Source: DATGSL01 sp964645585 (lineage in GTDB: Bacteria; Verrucomicrobiota; Verrucomicrobiia; Opitutales; T3Sed10-336). Taken from it: DNA of 57,327 nucleotides. Made by a program: the position numbers and the translations under genes. Below the pieces are notes generated by a model that was not told the DNA's origin, searched no databases, and worked only from the letters and a program-made list of their open reading frames with translations. Shown here piece after piece: positions 23,557 to 33,191 of this stretch. Location of the stretch: contig CAZYAN010000028.1 of NCBI GenBank assembly GCA_964645585.1, positions 1 through 57,327 of the forward strand, written 5' to 3'. Positions within the stretch are counted from its first letter, which is position 1; the number at the start of each line of letters is the position of its first letter.

Positions 23557-26500
23557 TTCGGATCATGCTCCGTGTCCGCGCGCGCGCCTCATGGCGAGGA
23601 GGTGCCGCGCGGGCAGGCTGCAGGTTCACTGGTTCCTTGCCGGATGCTTCTTTTGGCTCGGTCCTCTTGCGCCGCGAAATTATGCGGGCGGAACCGGGCG
23701 ATTTTCGGCGCACGTCGATGAGGTTTTCGACTTTATTAGCGGACTTCGGTCGGACTATCATGGCTGGCCGACGCTGACGCGACTTTCTGATGGCAGGCTT
23801 GTCGTTGCCTATAGCGGAGGGCGGGAAGGGCATGTGTGTCCTTTTGGTCGTATCGAGGCAATCTGGTCGGAGGATGGTGGACGAACGTGGACAACGTCCA
23901 GAATTCTGGAGGATTCTCCATCGGACGACCGCGATGGCGCGATATCGCAAACACCTGCCGGAACGCTGCTCTTGCATTGGGCGACTTCGCAAGCCTGGCT
24001 GTCGCGGGTCGATCTCGATGAGATCGCGGAGAACTGGCCGGCGGCGGAAGGAACATCCGAATGGTTTATGCCGGCATGGACGGAATCGCGGCTGAAACGC
24101 TGGATGATGGCGCGCGACCGGCTCCCCGAGGGATTTCGTGACGGCCCGTCACGGTATTGGATGAAGCGGTCGGAGGACGGCGGGATCACTTGGTCCGACT
24201 CGTATGAAGTGCCCATGCACAACGTCCACGGAATCACTGTGCGTGAGAACGGAGATCCTTTGTACTTTGGACGGTCGGGGGCCAGCGTCAGCGTATTCTC
24301 TACGCCGGATGATGGAAGAACATGGCGGGAACTCGCGCCTCTTCCTGTCCGTCCGGGTGATGACGCGCGAGAGTACCACGAACTTCATGGTGTGGAAACG
24401 GCGAGCGGACGGTTGGTCGTTCACATTCGAAATCACAACCCGGTGAACGAGGGGAGCATCTTGCAGACCGTTTCTGACGATGGGGGACATACCTGGACGA
24501 CGCCTGCGCCAATCGGTGTGTCCGCGGGGGCGCGGAACCCTTCCCATCTCTTGCTGTTGGAAAACGGAGATCTCTTGATGACCTACGGCCACCGGGGCGC
24601 TCCATGGCTCATTAAAACACGTGTCAGTCGCGACGGCGGCGAGAGCTGGTCGCATCCTCTGATTCTGTACAGCGGTGCGGAGCGGTCGGATATGGGTTAT
24701 CCGTCAACGGTGCAAGTCGCTGATGGATCTCTTGTGACGGTTTGGTATGAAACTCCCGCGGATCCACGCCATCAAGGATTTCTCTCGGCCGCGCGATGGC
24801 GACTGATCGAAGATGCCGGCGAGGTCCCGTCATCTCGAATCGAGATGGTTCCCGTGCGTGACGCCGGAAATGCCGCGGATGTCCGGGTAGGCGCGGGGAG
24901 TGAAGGTTTTGGCGCCGTAGATTACGATTTTTACCTGTCACGATTTCCTGTGACTAACCGGCAGTACGCGGAGTTTCTGAACGCCGTGGCGGCAGACGAT
25001 CCGAACAAGCTGTGGGTTTCTTCGATGGGGAGTCAGGAGAGTGGAGGAATCGGCCGTACCGGGGAGCCCGGAAGCTATCATTATTTTATTCTTCCTTCCG
25101 GAAACGGGATGAATATCGGCTCGGATATGAGCGAGCGTCCCATTGGCTACGTTTCCTTTTACAGCGCGGCCCGTTACACCAACTGGCTGATGAACGGAAA
25201 GCCGTTTGGCGCCCAGGGACCGGAAACGACCGAGGATGGTTATTATACCTTCGCGGGTCCTGAAAAGCTGATCGCCGTGGCCGACTACTTGCGGGGCAGC
25301 GAGGCTGACTGGATTGCGCTGCCGACCGAAGACGAATGGTACAAGGCGGCCTATTTCAGTCCCGAGCTGAACGGCGGTGCGGGAGGTTACTTTCGCTATC
25401 CGACCATGAATGACACGCCTCCTGTTCCCGCCTTTCCTCCGGGCGGAACAAACACGGCAAACTTCGATGGCGCGGTGGGGACGACCACCGATGTCGGCGC
25501 CTACAAGGCCACTCGCAGCTATTACGGAATCTATGACTTGGCCGGGAACGTGTGGGAATGGAATGAAAGTCTGGAGGCCAATGGAAACCGCGGGCGCCGA
25601 GGGGGCGCTTTTAACAGTGTCTCCGGCACCTTCTTGTCCAGTAATCGCTACCATGCGGATCCCTCCAGCACGATCAGCACCTTCGGGATTCGCGTTTCGA
25701 GCAACCGCGCGTTCGACGCGCCTGCCGATCCGGTCATCACCTACCGCCAGCGGATTCCGCACAAAGAGTCGACGGATTTTTCCGAGTATCATTCAGGAGA
25801 AAGTTATGAGGCGGACGCGTTGCCGGCCGCCGCGTCGCCAGCCTGGCTGCGCGGCACTGGTGACGGTATTGAAAGACTGGCCGCCGGTATTTTAACGGTG
25901 GATACGATTAATCGAACCGATGCCGCCCATGCGGTCCGACGGATTCATTATCGTTCGAATGGCGCGCCTGGAGGCAATTTTTGGAAAGGCGATTTCGATG
26001 CCGGATTCACGGTCGAAGCGCGGATTTGGGTTGAGGAAGTTCATGATCCAGTGCACGGCGCTCTTGCCTTCTCCGTTCGAAACGGCGAGGCCGGTGGAGA
26101 AGCCACGCTTCAGTTCCGATCCGACTCGATCCTGTGGTGGAATGGCGAGAGACATCCCGCTGCCGTAATGGCGAAGGGTGAAGACCAAACGGATGGCTTT
26201 CAAACCATCCGAATCGTGAAGATGCCTGGCCGGAATGAATGGCATATCTGGCGCAACGGAAAGCTGATAGGATCCCATCTCCGGGCCCCTCCGAGCGGAT
26301 GGAATGAGTTGCTATTTGGGGATACAAGCGACGTTCGTTACGCGGGCAGATTCCATATCGATTATATTCGGTGGGATACGAGCGGGGCGTACGCGCCGGA
26401 CGCGGCGGTTTCGGTGATACCCGGAATTCCGAGCCGACCGGCGATGCTTCAAGTGGTTCGTCCGGCGATCGAGTTGGAAGTTCGGACTTGGGACGGAATC

Positions 26501-26647
26501 CTTTATCGGCTGGAAAGAGCCGGACGGCTTCCCGTCTGGGAGGATTTTTCGGGATGGAGGAGAGGCACGGGCGAGTCGGTCCACTATTTTGATTCTACTC
26601 TCGGTTTGAGGCGTGGATATTATCGGCTTGTGACGGATAACGATTGA
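23546..26647 (+). CDS. Tri-modular secreted protein: sialidase-like, SUMF-like and beta-sandwich
   Basis: A 1033-residue protein. Residues about 50-425 are a BNR/sialidase-like propeller with five Asp boxes (SEDGGRTW, SEDGGITW, TPDDGRTW, SDDGGHTW, SRDGGESW). Residues 430-725 repeat the SUMF-like domain, here with the normal GNVWEW. Residues 740-960 carry the beta-sandwich module. The start overlaps the previous stop by 11 bases; ATG 23591 is an alternative and would give a cleaner signal peptide (VHWFLAGCFFWLG core). The N-terminal third is a paralogue of the protein at 28239. It is probably an extracellular glycan-degrading or binding protein; whether it acts on sialic acid is not shown. Confidence 0.7.
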   Translation: MRNSSDHAPCPRARLMARRCRAGRLQVHWFLAGCFFWLGPLAPRNYAGGTGRFSAHVDEVFDFISGLRSDYHGWPTLTRLSDGRLVVAYSGGREGHVCPFGRIEAIWSEDGGRTWTTSRILEDSPSDDRDGAISQTPAGTLLLHWATSQAWLSRVDLDEIAENWPAAEGTSEWFMPAWTESRLKRWMMARDRLPEGFRDGPSRYWMKRSEDGGITWSDSYEVPMHNVHGITVRENGDPLYFGRSGASVSVFSTPDDGRTWRELAPLPVRPGDDAREYHELHGVETASGRLVVHIRNHNPVNEGSILQTVSDDGGHTWTTPAPIGVSAGARNPSHLLLLENGDLLMTYGHRGAPWLIKTRVSRDGGESWSHPLILYSGAERSDMGYPSTVQVADGSLVTVWYETPADPRHQGFLSAARWRLIEDAGEVPSSRIEMVPVRDAGNAADVRVGAGSEGFGAVDYDFYLSRFPVTNRQYAEFLNAVAADDPNKLWVSSMGSQESGGIGRTGEPGSYHYFILPSGNGMNIGSDMSERPIGYVSFYSAARYTNWLMNGKPFGAQGPETTEDGYYTFAGPEKLIAVADYLRGSEADWIALPTEDEWYKAAYFSPELNGGAGGYFRYPTMNDTPPVPAFPPGGTNTANFDGAVGTTTDVGAYKATRSYYGIYDLAGNVWEWNESLEANGNRGRRGGAFNSVSGTFLSSNRYHADPSSTISTFGIRVSSNRAFDAPADPVITYRQRIPHKESTDFSEYHSGESYEADALPAAASPAWLRGTGDGIERLAAGILTVDTINRTDAAHAVRRIHYRSNGAPGGNFWKGDFDAGFTVEARIWVEEVHDPVHGALAFSVRNGEAGGEATLQFRSDSILWWNGERHPAAVMAKGEDQTDGFQTIRIVKMPGRNEWHIWRNGKLIGSHLRAPPSGWNELLFGDTSDVRYAGRFHIDYIRWDTSGAYAPDAAVSVIPGIPSRPAMLQVVRPAIELEVRTWDGILYRLERAGRLPVWEDFSGWRRGTGESVHYFDSTLGLRRGYYRLVTDND

Positions 26648-26658
26648 ATGAACTGAGG

Positions 26659-28239
26659 ATGCTGGAAATTTCGCTTTTAGGTCAAATGGGAGGAAGCAGG
26701 CTTCACGCGGTCGATTGGCTGATGATTCTGCTTTATGGAGGAGGCGTCCTCTGGCTCGGATGGCACTGCTCTCGCAAGCAGGAGACGAAAGGTGAGTATT
26801 TTACCGGTGGCGGGAATATGCCCTCCGCTTTGATCGGCATCTCGCTCTTTGTTACTCTAATGAGCACGATTACTTATCTGGCCCAGCCGGGTGAGATGAT
26901 CCGGCATGGACCGGTTGTGCTGTCCAGTCTCGCCGCGATTCCGATCGCCTACATCGTTGTTGGCTATCTTCTCATTCCGGTTTTGATGCGGCAGCGCGTC
27001 ACCAGTGCTTATGAGCTGTTGGAAGCGAGGCTTGGAATCGCGGTGCGATTGCTGGGCGCGTCGATGTTTATTTTTTTGCGGCTGGTGTGGATGTCACTTT
27101 TGATTTACCTGACGTCGACCGCGCTCGTCGTGATACTTGGTATTGATGATAAATGGATTCCGGTTGTGGCGGCTTGCTGCGGATTGGTGGCGATCATCTA
27201 TACGTCGATGGGAGGGTTGCGGGCGGTTGTCATCACGGATTTTTTCCAGTTCTGTCTCCTGTTTGGCGGGGCCGTGCTGACCGTGGTTTTCATCAGTGTA
27301 AAAATGGGCGGCTTTGCATGGTGGCCATCGGAGTGGGTGAGCACCTGGGACACCCAGCCGTTATATAGCTTTGATCCCCGCGTTCGCGCGACCGCCCTGG
27401 GCGCGATTCTATCGGGGCTGGTCTGGCAGGTTTCGACAGCCGGAGGGGACCAGACCGCCATCCAGCGCTACATGGCGACACGGGATGCTCGGACCGCCCG
27501 GCGGTCCTACCTTGTAAACAGCGCGGCCGTCGTGGTTGTGATGGGGCTCCTCGCGCTCGTAGGTTTCGCGCTTCTCGGTTACTTCAGCGCTCATCCCGAA
27601 GCACTGCCGCCGGGGATCGATCTCATCGAGAACGGGGATCAGATATTTCCGTTGTATATTGCCGAGTTTTTGCCCACCGGGGTGTCTGGACTGGTTGTGG
27701 CGGCTCTGTTTGCGGCGGCCATGTCGAGCATCGACTCCGGTGTTAATTCGGTGACCGCGGTTGTACAGACGGATTTTCTGGATCGGTTTCGACGCAGGCC
27801 GGAAACGGAGGAAGGACACTTGCGTTTTTCCAAGTATCTGGCGTTCGGCATCGGTGTGATAACGGTTGCGGCAAGTTCGCTTATGCAATACGTTCCCGGA
27901 AACTTTCTGGAAGTTACGCAAAAGACGACGAACCTGCTTGTGACCCCGCTGTTTGCGCTCTTCTTCCTGGCACTGTTTGTCCCGTTCGCGACGGCCCTTG
28001 GCGCGATTGCGGGGTGCATTTGCGGCATTGCCACGGCGGTTTGTATAGGATACTGGGACGTTATCACCGGCCTGCCGGGATTAAGTTTCCAATGGATCGG
28101 AATCAGTGCGCTTACGGTCAACATCAGTGTGGCATGCACGATCAGCTATCTCAGTTCCGGGTCCCGTCGCAAGAAACGATTAGGAAATACAGGCTCCGGT
28201 TTGATGGAAGAGTTGGGAAGAGTCGAAATCGATAAATAA
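26659..28239 (+). CDS. Sodium/solute symporter (SSS family)
   Basis: A 526-residue inner-membrane transporter with about 13 hydrophobic segments. SSS hallmarks are GGNMPSALIGISLFVTLMS near residue 50, GLRAVVITDFFQF near residue 190 and the DQTAIQRYMA segment near residue 270. ATG 26659 is chosen over a TTG at 26644 that overlaps the upstream stop. The family couples Na+ to uptake of sugars, sialic acids, carboxylates and other solutes. Its place between two sialidase-like genes, with a one-base overlap to the next, suggests uptake of the released sugar acid. Confidence 0.85.
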   Translation: MLEISLLGQMGGSRLHAVDWLMILLYGGGVLWLGWHCSRKQETKGEYFTGGGNMPSALIGISLFVTLMSTITYLAQPGEMIRHGPVVLSSLAAIPIAYIVVGYLLIPVLMRQRVTSAYELLEARLGIAVRLLGASMFIFLRLVWMSLLIYLTSTALVVILGIDDKWIPVVAACCGLVAIIYTSMGGLRAVVITDFFQFCLLFGGAVLTVVFISVKMGGFAWWPSEWVSTWDTQPLYSFDPRVRATALGAILSGLVWQVSTAGGDQTAIQRYMATRDARTARRSYLVNSAAVVVVMGLLALVGFALLGYFSAHPEALPPGIDLIENGDQIFPLYIAEFLPTGVSGLVVAALFAAAMSSIDSGVNSVTAVVQTDFLDRFRRRPETEEGHLRFSKYLAFGIGVITVAASSLMQYVPGNFLEVTQKTTNLLVTPLFALFFLALFVPFATALGAIAGCICGIATAVCIGYWDVITGLPGLSFQWIGISALTVNISVACTISYLSSGSRRKKRLGNTGSGLMEELGRVEIDK

Positions 28240-29453
28240 TGAATAGAAAGAAGAACGACAAAATGGCTGCTTTGAGCCGGCTTTGGACGGTTTGCTTATT
28301 GATCTGCGCTGCTCCGGTCCTTGGATTTTCGAGAGCGGGAGAAAGCGTGACGGCTCATGTGGAAGCGATTGCTTCGCACATCAGCGGATTGCGTTCGGAT
28401 TATCATGCCTGGCCGAATATGACCCGTCTTTCGGACGGCCGTCTCGCGGTGGCCTATAACGGCGGGAGGGAAGGGCACATCGACCCGTTCGGGAGAATCG
28501 AACTGATTTTGTCGGAGGATGACGGAGAGACGTGGACGGGGGCCATCGTCGTGGCGGACTTCCCGACTGACGATCGTGATGGCGCGATCACGGAGACGCC
28601 TGGCGGCGCGCTGCTGGTGAACTGGTTCACATCGCAGGTGTGGCTGTCGCGCGTCGATTTGGATGAAATCGCGGAAAACTGGCCTGCCGCGGAAGGAACT
28701 TCTGAATGGTTTATGCCGGACTGGACTGAATCGAGACTGAAGCGGTGGCGCTTGATGCGGGAACGGCTTCCGGCGGAGTTTCAGAGCGGGCCGAGCCGGG
28801 GGTGGCTTTCGCGTTCGGAGGATGGCGGTCGCTCGTGGTCGGAGCCGTATCCGGTTCCGATCCACAATACGCATGGGCTGACTCCACTGAGCGATGGGCG
28901 GATTCTGTTTGCAGGGAGGGAGTCGAGCGGACCGTTCGTCCACGTGTCGGAAGATGACGGAAGAACGTGGCGGCGTCTTGCCGCGATTCCGGTGCGGCCG
29001 GGCGACAAGGCAACGGAGTATCATGAGTTGCACGCTGTTGAAACATCGACAGGCAGAATCGTCGCGCATATCCGAGGCGGCGGAACGATCCTTCAGACCA
29101 TTTCTGAGGACGGAGGACTGACTTGGACGGTCCCGGCTAGCATCGGTATCCCGGACGGTGCTGGAAACCCTTCCCATCTCCTTCGTTTGAAAAATGGAGA
29201 TCTTGTTATGAGTTACGGTCACCGCGTTCCGCCATGGCCGATAAAGGTAAGGGTCAGTCGTGACAATGGCGACACCTGGTCGAACCCGATCGTCCTTTAT
29301 GACGGCACCGAGCGAGCGGATATGGGTTATCCGTCAACGGTGGAACTCGATGACGGCCGTCTTGTGACCGTTTGGTATCAAGCGCCCGGGAAAGACCGTC
29401 ATGAAGCGTACCTGCAGGCGGCTCATTGGAGGCTGGTTTACGCCGAGCAGTGA
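28239..29453 (+). CDS. Secreted sialidase-like (BNR repeat) protein
   Basis: A 404-residue exported protein (hydrophobic N-terminal stretch VCLLICAAPVLGF). Five Asp boxes mark the propeller blades: SEDDGETW, SEDGGRSW, SEDDGRTW, SEDGGLTW and SRDNGDTW. It is strongly similar over its full length to the N-terminal third of the tri-modular protein at 23546 (shared VDLDEIAENWPAAEGTSEW). ATG 28239 uses the last A of the symporter stop. I see no clear FRIP motif near the N-terminus, so the precise glycosidic substrate is open; annotators usually call such proteins exo-alpha-sialidase. Confidence 0.75.
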   Translation: MNRKKNDKMAALSRLWTVCLLICAAPVLGFSRAGESVTAHVEAIASHISGLRSDYHAWPNMTRLSDGRLAVAYNGGREGHIDPFGRIELILSEDDGETWTGAIVVADFPTDDRDGAITETPGGALLVNWFTSQVWLSRVDLDEIAENWPAAEGTSEWFMPDWTESRLKRWRLMRERLPAEFQSGPSRGWLSRSEDGGRSWSEPYPVPIHNTHGLTPLSDGRILFAGRESSGPFVHVSEDDGRTWRRLAAIPVRPGDKATEYHELHAVETSTGRIVAHIRGGGTILQTISEDGGLTWTVPASIGIPDGAGNPSHLLRLKNGDLVMSYGHRVPPWPIKVRVSRDNGDTWSNPIVLYDGTERADMGYPSTVELDDGRLVTVWYQAPGKDRHEAYLQAAHWRLVYAEQ

Positions 29454-29478
29454 GAAAGAACCTGAATCGAGGAACAAG

Positions 29479-30258
29479 GTGAGCAAGGCATTCGAATTAA
29501 CATCACGCGATATCTGGGTGTTCGGCGGAGCCGGCTGGCTGGGCGGACCGGTGGTGCGGCAGCTGGCGGAAAGCGGAGCGCGCGTGCTCTGCGCGGATCT
29601 CGATCGGCGCGCCCATGAATGGGTGGAACAGGAGAAACTGGGCGGGCAGGTGACGCCGGAAACGATCGATGTGACGGATGTCACAGCGACGCGGAAGATC
29701 GTCGAGACGTGGTTGCGCGAACGAGGCGTGCCGCGGGGGCTGGTGATTCTCACGACTCGATCGAGCCGAAGCAACCTGGAGGATTTGACTCCGGAGCAGA
29801 TGGAATCGACCAGTCATGGTTCGCTGACGGCCACTCTGTTCTTGGCTCGTGCCATTGGTTTGGCCATGGCGGCGAACGGAGGCGGCAGCATTGTTCTTGT
29901 ATCCAGCATGTACGGGATGGTTTCGCCCGATCCGCGGGTCTACAGGCCCCCTATGAATGTCAATCCGATCGATTACGGCATCTGTAAAGCGGGCATTATC
30001 CAGATGACCCGCTATCTCGGCGTGTATTGGGGAACGAGCGGAGTCCGGTGCAACGCGATTGCCCCCGGTCCCTTTCCGAACAGCCGCGTGCAAGAGGAAA
30101 ATCCGGACTTCGTCAGCCGGCTTGCGGAGAAAGTTCCGATGGGGCGCATCGGGCGGCGCCATGAAGTCGCAGGTCCCGTGACGTTTCTGCTTTCGGATGC
30201 TTCTTCGTATATGACGGGACAGACTCTGGTTGTCGATGGCGGCTGGACCGCCTGGTAG
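29479..30258 (+). CDS. Short-chain dehydrogenase/reductase
   Basis: A 259-residue SDR. GTG 29479 is preferred: it has a GAGGAA ribosome site and the domain begins right after, while longer forms would run into the previous gene. The cofactor loop is FGGAGWLGGP, the catalytic Ser lies in VLVSSMYG, and DYGICKAGI supplies the YxxxK pair. The C-terminus ends in TGQTLVVDGGW. It lies in the operon with sialidase-like proteins and an LhgO-like oxidase. It probably acts on the sugar or hydroxy acid taken up by the symporter. Confidence 0.8.
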   Translation: MSKAFELTSRDIWVFGGAGWLGGPVVRQLAESGARVLCADLDRRAHEWVEQEKLGGQVTPETIDVTDVTATRKIVETWLRERGVPRGLVILTTRSSRSNLEDLTPEQMESTSHGSLTATLFLARAIGLAMAANGGGSIVLVSSMYGMVSPDPRVYRPPMNVNPIDYGICKAGIIQMTRYLGVYWGTSGVRCNAIAPGPFPNSRVQEENPDFVSRLAEKVPMGRIGRRHEVAGPVTFLLSDASSYMTGQTLVVDGGWTAW

Positions 30259-30273
30259 CGGACTGGAGCAAGA

Positions 30274-31470
30274 ATGAAATCGTGTGACATCATCATTATA
30301 GGCGGCGGGATCGTCGGATTGGCGACAGCTTATCAGTATACGAGGAAGCAGCCGGGGAAAACGCTGATTCTTTTGGAGAAGGAGTCGGATCTCGCGCGGC
30401 ACCAGACAGGACGGAACTCCGGAGTTCTGCACTCGGGTATTTATTATAGACCGGGCTCTCTCAAAGCTGAAAATTGTCGGGCGGGGCTGGCGATGATGGT
30501 TGAGTTTTGCCGACAAGAGCAAATCCCGCATGAGATTTGCGGCAAAGTAATCGTCGCGGCGGATGAATCGGAACTGCCCGGTTTGCAGAGGCTTTATGAG
30601 CGAGGCAGGGAACACGGACTGCGTTGTGAGGTGGTCGATGCCGATCGACTCAAGGAGCTGGAGCCTCACACTGCCGGAATACGGGCATTGCACGTTCCGG
30701 AGACCGGCATCGTCGACTACCGGGAAGTTTGTCGCCGGTTGGCGGAGCGTATGCGCGCCGCGGGTCACCAAATCATAACCGGCGCGAAAGTGGAGGGACT
30801 GGTGGAGCGGGCCGGGGAGACAGCGGTGCAAACAACCGCCGGAGAATTTTTAGGGAGGCATGTTGTGAATTGCGCCGGGCTTTATTCGGATCGGATTTGC
30901 GCGATCAGCGGAGATCGCCCGCCCGTGCGGATTTTTCCATTTCGCGGGGAATACTTTGAATTCAGCAAAGACGCGCCGCGGCTGTGCCGCAATCTAATCT
31001 ATCCGGTGCCGGACCCCCGTTTTCCTTTTCTGGGAGTACACCTTACTCGGATGATTTCCGGCGGCATTCACTGCGGACCGAACGCGGTGCTCGCGCTGGC
31101 TCGTGAAGGGTACCGCAAAACCGACGTTAGCGTAAAAGATTTGTCTGGAATGCTTGGATATCCCGGATTTTACAACATGGCCGCGCGTCATTGGCGAATG
31201 GGCCTTGCGGAGATGTGGCGTTCCCTGAGCAAACGGGCATTTGCAGGCGCGCTCCAGCGTCTCGTGCCGGAGGTTCGGGAAGAGCATCTTTTGCCGTCTC
31301 CTTCGGGTGTCCGGGCCCAGGCGGTCGCCCCCGATGGAGGCTTGCTCGATGATTTTGCAATCGTCGAAGGAGAACGGCTTATCCATGTTCTCAACGCGCC
31401 GTCACCCGCAGCGACCTCGGCTCTCAGCATCGGAAACACGATCGCGGAGAAGATCATTGCGCGCGGCTGA
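30274..31470 (+). CDS. lhgO: L-2-hydroxyglutarate oxidase-like FAD-dependent oxidoreductase
   Basis: A 398-residue DAO-family flavoprotein. The N-terminal IIIIGGGIVGLATAYQ binds FAD, and the early LHSGIYYRPGSLKAENC segment is a hallmark of LhgO-type oxidases. A GVHLTRMISGGIHCGPNAV stretch and the C-terminal APSPAATSALSIG agree with the same group. LhgO oxidises L-2-hydroxyglutarate to 2-oxoglutarate with electron transfer to the membrane quinone pool; in this operon it may act on another 2-hydroxy acid. A GGAG ribosome site precedes ATG 30274. Convergent with the minus-strand symporter, four bases away. Confidence 0.82.
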   Translation: MKSCDIIIIGGGIVGLATAYQYTRKQPGKTLILLEKESDLARHQTGRNSGVLHSGIYYRPGSLKAENCRAGLAMMVEFCRQEQIPHEICGKVIVAADESELPGLQRLYERGREHGLRCEVVDADRLKELEPHTAGIRALHVPETGIVDYREVCRRLAERMRAAGHQIITGAKVEGLVERAGETAVQTTAGEFLGRHVVNCAGLYSDRICAISGDRPPVRIFPFRGEYFEFSKDAPRLCRNLIYPVPDPRFPFLGVHLTRMISGGIHCGPNAVLALAREGYRKTDVSVKDLSGMLGYPGFYNMAARHWRMGLAEMWRSLSKRAFAGALQRLVPEVREEHLLPSPSGVRAQAVAPDGGLLDDFAIVEGERLIHVLNAPSPAATSALSIGNTIAEKIIARG

Positions 31471-31474
31471 CCGG

Positions 31475-33082
31475 TCACCGCGCCGTTTCGGTACCCGGCA
31501 ATTCCGCGCGATCTGTCTGCTGCGAGGAATCGGTTGCGGAGTTGGCGGATTTGCCATCTTGCAGCGTAAACAACGTCAGGTCGGAAATTTTTTCCTCGGG
31601 CTGTTGGGGGGTGAACCGGGCAAGAAGGTAGCCGACGAGAAGAGTGAGGACGAGTCCCGGGACGCCGGTGTAAAGGAAACTGATCGGCTCGTGGTTGTCG
31701 CTCCAGCGGGAGAAATAGTACCAGATGACGGTCAAAGCGGTACCGACCCAGCCGGCGCCCATGGCGATGAGCACACCGGTCGCGTTTAATCGCTTGCTGG
31801 TGACACCGAGGAGGAAAGCGGGTGCGAGCACGGCCCCGAGCGTGGTCCAGACCGCGCCCGCCTCGATGATCGTTTCGCCGATACCGCTGGAAAGGGTGCC
31901 CAGAATCAGGCCGACGACGATGGCGAACAAACCGACGCCGGTCGTCATCGATTTCGCGAAGCGGATCTGGGAAGCCTCGTCGGCGTCCTTTCGCCAGTGC
32001 CGCAGGTAGAAATCCTTTGTCGCCACCGTTGCCAAGCTGTTCATGCCGGAATCCAGGGTGCTCATCACGGCCGCGAGCATGGCGGCGACGATCAGTCCCG
32101 GGATGGGGGAAGGAAGGTGGGAGCCGATAAACTGGAACAAGGCGAGGTCGCCGCTTTCTGGCCGGAGTTCCTCGGGCTGATGTCCGTAGAAGCTGAAGAT
32201 TGCGACACCGATCATCCAGAGCATCAGGACGACCGGGACCGCGAGCGAGACCGACATGTAGAGGGTTCGTTTCGCCTCGGCATAGCCTTTTGTGGCAATC
32301 AGGCGCTGAATCGCGATCTGGTCGGCGGAATTTCCAAAGAGACTCGAAGTCAGCGAGCCGAAAAGCAACAGCCAGAGAGTCAGACGGACATGGGGGTCGA
32401 AGCTTAAGAAGGAGGGATCCTTGGCGGCCTCGAAGCCGCGGTTGTTTTCAAAGGCGAATTGAAAGGCGCCGATCAAGCCGTCGGGCACCGCGCGGATGGC
32501 GACGGCGAGAATCAGGAAAATCCCCACAGCAAGCACCAGGAATTGCACGAGGTCGGTCCAGACGACCGCGCGGAAGCCGCCGACGGTGGTGTAGGCGATG
32601 CCCACGACGCCGACGAGGATGATTGTCAGGGGGATCGGCCATCCGCTGGCGCCTTGGAAGACTTTGGCGGACGAGTAGAGGACGAGCGCGAGGTACATCA
32701 GCCGCGTCAGCCAGTAGATCGCGGCGCCGACCGCGCGAACGCGATGATCGAAGCGCTGTTCAAGGTACTGGAACGGGGTGAAAACGCGGCTTTTGAAATA
32801 GAACCGGATAAAGATGAAAAACGTGGCGACCGCGGTTAACGGCATGAGCAGGATGCTGATCACCATCGTGAGGCCGTTGTTGTACGCTTCGCCTGGAATC
32901 GCGACGAGCGTGATGGTGCTCATCAGGGAAATCATGTAGGAGACGCCGAGGAGCCACCAGGCCATCGACCGGTTTCCGAGCAGATAATTCTCGGTGTCCT
33001 GCTTGTCGCGGCTGAACCAGAGGCCGATCGCGACCATCCCGATCAGGTAGGCCACCATGGATGAATAATCGAGAAACGTCAT
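31475..33082 (-). CDS. Sodium/solute symporter (SSS family)
   Basis: A 535-residue membrane protein with about 13 hydrophobic helices. SSS signatures include SYMISLMSTITLVAIPGEAY near residue 50, GFRAVVWTDLVQF near residue 170 and SADQIAIQRLIATKG near residue 265. It is divergent from the third GntR gene with a candidate operator (33168-33177) between them, so it is probably controlled by that regulator. It is a distant paralogue of the symporter at 26659. Substrate unknown, likely a sugar or organic acid derived from the glycans attacked by the neighbouring secreted proteins. Confidence 0.85.
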   Translation of the reverse strand: MTFLDYSSMVAYLIGMVAIGLWFSRDKQDTENYLLGNRSMAWWLLGVSYMISLMSTITLVAIPGEAYNNGLTMVISILLMPLTAVATFFIFIRFYFKSRVFTPFQYLEQRFDHRVRAVGAAIYWLTRLMYLALVLYSSAKVFQGASGWPIPLTIILVGVVGIAYTTVGGFRAVVWTDLVQFLVLAVGIFLILAVAIRAVPDGLIGAFQFAFENNRGFEAAKDPSFLSFDPHVRLTLWLLLFGSLTSSLFGNSADQIAIQRLIATKGYAEAKRTLYMSVSLAVPVVLMLWMIGVAIFSFYGHQPEELRPESGDLALFQFIGSHLPSPIPGLIVAAMLAAVMSTLDSGMNSLATVATKDFYLRHWRKDADEASQIRFAKSMTTGVGLFAIVVGLILGTLSSGIGETIIEAGAVWTTLGAVLAPAFLLGVTSKRLNATGVLIAMGAGWVGTALTVIWYYFSRWSDNHEPISFLYTGVPGLVLTLLVGYLLARFTPQQPEEKISDLTLFTLQDGKSANSATDSSQQTDRAELPGTETAR

Positions 33083-33167
33083 AGAAGAGGCGTTGCGAAG
33101 GCAAATGATTGGAAAAGATGTCGCGCTGGACTTGCAGGCGCTGGTCGCAAAAAAGGCTTGTATTAGG

Positions 33168-33177
33168 GTGTATGCAT
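33168..33177 (+). promoter_or_regulatory. Candidate GntR operator in the third GntR promoter
   Basis: GTGTATGCAT, preceded by AAAAAAGGCTTG (33149-33160) with a 7-base gap and followed by AATACT at a spacing that would suit a -10 box relative to TTGTAT at 33158-33163. It lies between the divergent symporter and GntR genes and could control both. Confidence 0.5.
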
Positions 33178-33191
33178 GTCAATACTCGAAA

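Noticed and set aside
21691..25720. Functional formylglycine-generating enzymes.
   Set aside because: The catalytic cysteines are not seen and no sulfatase is nearby.
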